10,805 nucleotides of DNA from Acidobacteriaceae bacterium (GTDB lineage Bacteria; Acidobacteriota; Terriglobia; Terriglobales; Acidobacteriaceae). The notes under the pieces were generated by a model that worked only from the letters and a program-made list of their open reading frames with translations, ran no database searches and was not told where the DNA came from. Positions 7,090-10,805 of this stretch are shown here, one piece after another (positions within the stretch are counted from its first letter, which is position 1; each line of letters starts with the position of its first letter). Location: positions 1 to 10,805 of the forward strand of contig WQYS01000057.1 of the NCBI GenBank assembly GCA_009781125.1, given 5' to 3'. A program made the translations under genes and the position numbers.

Positions 7090-7124
7090 GAAAATGAAAC
7101 GATATAAATTTGAAAATGAAACGA
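7090..7124. repeat. 13-bp direct repeat with 22-bp period
   Basis: GAAAATGAAACGA occurs exactly at 7090-7102 and 7112-7124. The 22-bp period is about two helical turns, so both copies would face the same side of DNA, as in sites for dimeric regulators. It lies 42 bp past the META gene's stop and no gene start lies close by, so a regulatory role is not established; it could be a simple tandem duplication. Confidence 0.4.
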
Positions 7125-7165
7125 CATATCAACTGAGCGTTCTGTATCTGGCGATCAGGCCGCCG

Positions 7166-7987
7166 TCACTTCGCGAGAGGCCCCATGGGCTCGTAATAAA
7201 TCTTAAATACGGCGATCACGCTGCCGTTGGCGTCATCGAGCTCCATCTGTTGTCCGCTGATCTTCCAGTGCTGTACATGGTTCAACATTTTGAGGAAGGC
7301 GTCCTCGGTCTCCATGCCCTTGACGCAGGCCATCATGGTTGCGGCCATGCCGATGAAGGTCAGCTTGTCTGCTTCCAGCCGGTAGGTGCCTGTGATGCGG
7401 TTGCAGCCGCCGAATCCGGAGATGCGTTTGGTGTGTGAGTCGAGCACCAGATGCGGCTCGAATCCCGGAGCGGCGGCGGGAACATCGTATGCTCCCAGGC
7501 GGACGAGCCTCCATCCGGTGTCTTCCAGCGCGGCGTCGGCACTCTGTTGTTCGGCTTCGAGCGGCTCGAACTCGTAGATCCCGCCGTCGATCTTCAGCGC
7601 GAGAAAAAGGTGTCCATCCTTGATGATGTAAGAGCTGATGTTCTCCAGGTCGCTCGCAAAGCGCCGGTTAAGCGGCGAGGGCGGACACATCATGCGCGTG
7701 AGCGCAATCGGGCCGAACTCGATCTGACCGGGGCTGGATGAGGTCCAGCTTCCGCGTCCCCGGTTGCAGCCGGCCTGCACGTTGACGCTGCCTCCGAGGT
7801 TAAATGTGAGGGTGTACTCGCTCGTCGTGTTGGGCACTAGCGTGGTGTCGTCGCTGCTTTGAAACTTCACCAGCTTCCAAGAGGTGCCGGCAAGATTGGA
7901 CGTAGAATTTTGCGACGCCTGTTGCGCCATTGCTGCCACACAGCACCCGAACAGAATGAGCGACGAGACGAGCCAACGCATTCGCAT
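7166..7987 (-). CDS. Exported protein with two META (HslJ-like) domains
   Basis: A 273-residue exported protein with two META domains in tandem. The signal peptide (MRMRWLVSSLILFGCCVAAMA) could be cut after AMA; LFGC also resembles a lipobox, so a lipoprotein is possible. The first domain (about 31-142) contains the family marks AGCNRGRGSW (72-81) and LTRMMC (96-101). The second (about 155-265) contains GFGGCNRITGTY (191-202) and MAATMMACVKG (214-224) followed by ED-FL. The GCN and TRMMC-type motifs with paired cysteines are intact in both. META/HslJ proteins are envelope proteins linked to stress and drug tolerance; their exact activity is not settled. ATG 7987 has GGAGGAG five bases upstream; a TTG at 8002 would overlap that site and is unlikely. 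It follows the transglycosylase gene by 41 bp, so they probably share a transcript. Confidence 0.9.
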   Translation of the reverse strand: MRMRWLVSSLILFGCCVAAMAQQASQNSTSNLAGTSWKLVKFQSSDDTTLVPNTTSEYTLTFNLGGSVNVQAGCNRGRGSWTSSSPGQIEFGPIALTRMMCPPSPLNRRFASDLENISSYIIKDGHLFLALKIDGGIYEFEPLEAEQQSADAALEDTGWRLVRLGAYDVPAAAPGFEPHLVLDSHTKRISGFGGCNRITGTYRLEADKLTFIGMAATMMACVKGMETEDAFLKMLNHVQHWKISGQQMELDDANGSVIAVFKIYYEPMGPLAK

Positions 7988-8028
7988 GGGAATCTCCTCC
8001 AAGCGTTGCTAAAAGTGTAACTCCGGGA

Positions 8029-10368
8029 TTATTGCTTCGAGTAGAAGGCGTCGTAGGCCTGCTGGTTGCGCAGAATCGATTGCACGTACTCGCGGGTCTC
8101 GGTGTAGGGAATCGACTCGACAAACTCAGCGATGTCCTTGTAGTTGCCTTCGGCGATCCACTTGCGGACCGGCGTGTCTCCGGCGTTGTAGGCCGCCAGC
8201 GCGTACTCGACCTGGCCGCCGTAGCGGTCGATGTTGTCCTTCAGATACATGGTTCCGAGCTGCATGTTGACGGATGGATTCAGCAGTTGGCTGGTGGTGA
8301 AGTTCTTCATGCCCTGCTTTCTGGCCTGCGCCTTTCCGACTGACGCAAGCATCTGCATCAGTCCGTAGGCTTTGGCGCGGCTGACGGCTTGAGGGTTGAA
8401 CTCGGACTCCTGCCGGATCAGCGAAGCAACGAGATAAGGATCCAGCCCGTAGCGCGCGGAGTTCGCCGTGATCTGCTGCCAGTAAGGACGCGGCAGCAGC
8501 AGTTGCCAGTAGATTGCCGGAACCCGGTTCAGCGGAATAGCAAAGAACGGAACGTTGCTGCGTTTCATCGACTGCAGCGCGCGTGCGGTCTCACCGAAGG
8601 AGTCGTATATCTCGGCCTGCGCCAGCGTGCCCCACTCCGATGCGGTCGGGCTGGCTTGAATCTCGCGCGGAATATATTCGTTGAGCGCGGCGTTGGCCAC
8701 GAGGCGGGCCTTAATCAGATGCGGCTCGTTCTCCGGAAGCTCGTCGATCAGCGAGGGAACAGCCGGCGCGTGAACGGAACTCAGAGGCGTCGCCAAAGCA
8801 ACCTTCGGCTGCGTGCCCAGAGCGCTGAGGCGCTTCTGCGCCAGGTTTGCGTAGTAGTAGTTGGCGTGCGCGGCGACAAGCGTGCGGTAATAGTTGGCCG
8901 CCTGGGCCGGATTGTGCTCTACCTCTTCGTAGATGCGTCCGCGCCAGTAGAGCGCGGGCGAGATCTCGATGCCTCCGGCGTAACGCTGAAGCTGCTCATC
9001 CATCAGGCGCGCCGCTTCGGGATAGTTTCGCAGGCGATAGTTCATCCACGCCGCGCGCCAGTGCGCAGACGGAGCATACCGGCTCTTGGGAAACATCTCG
9101 ACCAGTGTCGCGTAGTGGTAGATCGCCTGCCCGGAGTCGCGCTTGAGCAGATACATGTTGCCGCCCGAGTAGAGCGCCTCCTCCAGCCAGCGGCTGGTGG
9201 GGAAGCGCTGCATCATCTGCTGGAGGATGGCGCGATGCCCGGCAGTGTCGCCTTCGTCGCGCGAGGTCTCGGCCAGCAGGTAGAGCTTCAGGGCGGCGCT
9301 GTCGTCCTGCGTGGTGGGCAGGCGCTCGACCTCGCTGCGGCTGATATGTTTCTGCTGCCTGAGTTCGCTGGCTGCGGCGTAAATGGCGAGCGCGTCCCGG
9401 TCGGCCTGGCCCAGGCCGGGATCGTTTCGGATGGCGCGGTACTCGGCTCCGGCATCGTTATAGCGTTTGGCGTTGAAGAGCTGATCGGCGCGAGCTCTGC
9501 GCTCTCTGGCGGTGAGCGGTATCCCCATCGTATCGAGCTGAGTCTTGGCCTGGTCAGCCTCCGTGCTCAGCGGCGAATCCTTGACGATACTGCGAAATAC
9601 AGGCGCGGCGTGAGTCTTGTCTCCGGTCAGTTGATAGGCCCGGGCCAGCGCGTAGCGGAAATCGTTTTGCCGGGCTTGCGGAGTATCGGCAAGTGGAGTC
9701 AGCACTCGCAGCGCTCCCTGCGGATCGTTCTGTTGCAGATGGGCGTTGGCCAGCAGCACAGGCACTTTGTCTACGAAGATGCTGTCCGGATGTCTCTCGG
9801 CAAAGCGGTTGAGAAGCGTGTAGGCCTCGTCTCCCCGCTCGGCCTGGATCGCCGCCTGCGCTCCGAGGTAGTCGGCGTAGTCGCTGAGCGCGCCGCCAGA
9901 CTTCGCCGCCAGACGGAACATGTTCTCCGCCTCGGGGTACTGGCGGTCGAGCATGCGCGCGTGTCCCAGCGCCAGATAGGCTGCTGCGGCGCCTTCTCCC
10001 GGATGCGCCTTCGCGTAGGCCAGGACGCCGCTGTACGCCGCAGGTGTTCGCGACGCCAGAAGCTGCTGCGCCATGGGCCTCAACTGCTCAGTGGCGTGAA
10101 AGGCGGCCTTCAGCCGCAAACTCCTGGCCGTGTTATAACTGTTTTTCCTGTTACTGTGGGGGACGGCCTTCGTATTCCTCTTTTGCGTGGTTTTCTTAGT
10201 CGAGCCGGTCGGCTTGGCCTTTGTTGCGGGTGGCCTGGCGTGGACTGGCTTATGCGCGGCTGTATTGTTCTGCGGCACGGAACGGAGCGGCAACGCCAGC
10301 AGCATCGCGGCGCACACGGAGATCAGCGGCGCGGCCCATCTTTTTGTATTGCGTGAGTTATGTCTCAT
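8029..10368 (-). CDS. Slt-type soluble lytic transglycosylase with TPR-like repeats
   Basis: A 779-residue periplasmic enzyme that cleaves the MurNAc-GlcNAc bond of peptidoglycan to form anhydro-muropeptides. A signal peptide (about 1-32) is followed by a Lys/Pro/Thr-rich linker (about 39-75), then about 480 residues of helical TPR-like repeats (for example PEAENMFRLA and RDSGQAIYHYATLVEMFPKS) as in the superhelical part of Slt70-type enzymes. The catalytic domain at the C-terminus has RQESEFNP with predicted catalytic E654, GLMQM (669-673) and AAYNAGDTPV (725-734), the usual family-1 signatures. ATG 10368 gives the best signal peptide. The frame extends upstream to ATG 10437 and TTG 10452, but these lack a ribosome site and add a non-signal-like N-terminus. 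A possible leader ORF overlaps this start. The META gene follows 41 bp downstream. Confidence 0.93.
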   Translation of the reverse strand: MRHNSRNTKRWAAPLISVCAAMLLALPLRSVPQNNTAAHKPVHARPPATKAKPTGSTKKTTQKRNTKAVPHSNRKNSYNTARSLRLKAAFHATEQLRPMAQQLLASRTPAAYSGVLAYAKAHPGEGAAAAYLALGHARMLDRQYPEAENMFRLAAKSGGALSDYADYLGAQAAIQAERGDEAYTLLNRFAERHPDSIFVDKVPVLLANAHLQQNDPQGALRVLTPLADTPQARQNDFRYALARAYQLTGDKTHAAPVFRSIVKDSPLSTEADQAKTQLDTMGIPLTARERRARADQLFNAKRYNDAGAEYRAIRNDPGLGQADRDALAIYAAASELRQQKHISRSEVERLPTTQDDSAALKLYLLAETSRDEGDTAGHRAILQQMMQRFPTSRWLEEALYSGGNMYLLKRDSGQAIYHYATLVEMFPKSRYAPSAHWRAAWMNYRLRNYPEAARLMDEQLQRYAGGIEISPALYWRGRIYEEVEHNPAQAANYYRTLVAAHANYYYANLAQKRLSALGTQPKVALATPLSSVHAPAVPSLIDELPENEPHLIKARLVANAALNEYIPREIQASPTASEWGTLAQAEIYDSFGETARALQSMKRSNVPFFAIPLNRVPAIYWQLLLPRPYWQQITANSARYGLDPYLVASLIRQESEFNPQAVSRAKAYGLMQMLASVGKAQARKQGMKNFTTSQLLNPSVNMQLGTMYLKDNIDRYGGQVEYALAAYNAGDTPVRKWIAEGNYKDIAEFVESIPYTETREYVQSILRNQQAYDAFYSKQ

Positions 10369-10510
10369 TCCGGCATTCGCCCGCAGGTGCAATCTCCATC
10401 CAGATCGCCAGGGCTTCTCTTCTATTATTTGCGACATCGGCGGGCGAATCAAATGGATGCGGCCATATGGGATTCATCGCGGCCCTCGAAGGATTCACAA
10501 AGGCAATCAT
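10358..10510 (-). CDS. Possible 50-codon leader ORF coupled to the transglycosylase
   Basis: On the - strand an ATG (10508-10510) follows AAAGGAG (10523-10529) by 12 bases and opens a 50-residue frame (starting MIAFVNPSRA) that ends in TAA at 10358-10360, eight bases after the A of the transglycosylase ATG at 10368. That overlap and the absence of a good ribosome site at 10368 suggest translational coupling. The peptide has no recognised domain and no signal peptide, so it may matter only as a translated leader. The AAAGGAG spacing is longer than ideal. Alternatively the sequence is untranslated leader, or the transglycosylase starts further upstream. Confidence 0.3.
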   Translation of the reverse strand: MIAFVNPSRAAMNPIWPHPFDSPADVANNRREALAIWMEIAPAGECRNET

Positions 10511-10556
10511 TAAGGCCGCCCGCTCCTTTAATTATTTTGGTTCTTGTTACGAATTG

Positions 10557-10584
10557 TTGTTCCGCAAGTACCTATGTTTAGTAT
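10557..10584 (+). promoter_or_regulatory. Weak sigma-70-type promoter candidate for the ECF gene
   Basis: TTGTTC (10557-10562) and TAGTAT (10579-10584) are 16 bases apart, 60 bp upstream of the sigma-factor ATG. Both hexamers are partial matches only. The stretch is AT-rich and lies between the divergent genes, where promoters are expected. Confidence 0.22.
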
Positions 10585-10644
10585 GATCTGAATGAAGCAG
10601 TCTTACTTTAAAATCACCTTATAGGTATTTCGCATCCTTTTATC

Positions 10645-10805
10645 ATGTCTGCCATCCAATCACCAGGAACGGAAATCGTACACGAAGACGTTGCCCTTGT
10701 AGCGCGCGCTCGCGCCGGTGACAACGACGCCTTTGAGCAGTTGGTTCGTCAGTATGAACGCCAGGTGTTTCGAGTTGCGTTGCATATAACACAGAACAGG
10801 GAGGA
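10645..10805 (+). CDS. ECF-type RNA polymerase sigma factor, N-terminal part
   Basis: The first 53 codons of a sigma-70-family ECF factor; the gene runs off the window. The visible part reads VALVARARAGDNDAFEQLV, then RQYERQVFRVALHITQNRE, which is the start of region 2, the core-polymerase and -10 binding helices, in ECF factors (R-A-GD--AFE-LV---E--VFR-A--IT-N-E-D). Region 4 is not in view, so subgroup cannot be given. ATG 10645 is the only clear start; the ribosome site is poor (AGG about 20 bases upstream). The gene is divergent from the transglycosylase. ECF factors usually act with an anti-sigma factor encoded next to them; any such gene would be beyond the edge. Confidence 0.88.
   Translation, partial: MSAIQSPGTEIVHEDVALVARARAGDNDAFEQLVRQYERQVFRVALHITQNRE

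Larger units (their letters stand above)
6261..7165. other. About 0.9-kb region without a convincing gene
   Basis: Lower in GC than the flanking genes. It holds a long hairpin (6311-6358), smaller dyads (ATGAAC 6648-6653 with GTTCAT 6661-6666; ACCTGTT 6790-6796 with AACAGGT 6801-6807), a long-range stem with a six-T run (6996-7082) and a 13-bp direct repeat (7090-7124). Short open frames on both strands lack a ribosome site and give unrecognised proteins. The pilin-like gene's promoter must lie here, but I could not settle on one, and no correctly spaced -24/-12 element was found. Confidence 0.6.

Noticed and set aside
8389..10356. 655-codon open frame on the + strand
   Set aside because: It is antisense to the transglycosylase, whose catalytic motifs and signal peptide are clear. 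The product is Arg/Val/Gly-rich with no recognisable domain, as expected from the GC-rich complementary strand.

Overview
The window looks like chromosomal DNA of a GC-moderate, Gram-negative soil-type bacterium. My best guess is an acidobacterium (Acidobacteriaceae-like). This rests on the mix of a sigma-54 response regulator, a beta-barrel protein with a carboxypeptidase-regulatory-like domain, PapD-like chaperone and small exported beta-proteins, plus a TPR-rich Slt-type transglycosylase. It is an inference from gene style, not a marker-based assignment. No rRNA, tRNA, CRISPR, transposase or phage gene was seen.

Layout. Bases 1-551 carry no convincing gene, but they end in a well-spaced -24/-12 (sigma-54) promoter with two dyads about 190-220 bp upstream of the predicted start site. 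This drives an NtrC-type response regulator on the + strand (552-2054). Convergent to it, on the - strand, lies a four-gene block (read 6260 to 2105): a secreted pilin-like protein, a PapD-like periplasmic chaperone, an outer-membrane beta-barrel protein ending in a carboxypeptidase-regulatory-like domain, and a second small secreted pilin-like protein whose start overlaps the barrel's stop. The last three are tightly spaced. The first is separated by about 400 bp holding a large inverted-repeat element and a 28-bp perfect palindrome. Bases 6261-7165 hold no convincing gene but several strong dyads and a direct repeat. Then come, still on the - strand, a two-META-domain exported protein and, upstream of it, a Slt-type lytic transglycosylase preceded by a possible 50-codon leader ORF. 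Divergent from these, an ECF sigma factor starts at 10645 and runs off the window.

How the genes may work together. The most interesting block is 2105-6260. Subunit, chaperone, barrel and second subunit is the logic of a chaperone-usher surface-fibre system, but the barrel is only 555 residues, about two thirds of a classical usher, with no recognisable usher N-terminal domain by eye. It therefore reads as a divergent or minimal chaperone-usher-like assembly system. The adjacent sigma-54 activator could regulate it, but no -24/-12 promoter with correct spacing was found in front of the block, so that link is only positional. The Slt/META pair is an envelope peptidoglycan-remodelling unit, and the ECF sigma factor is a probable envelope or stress regulator.
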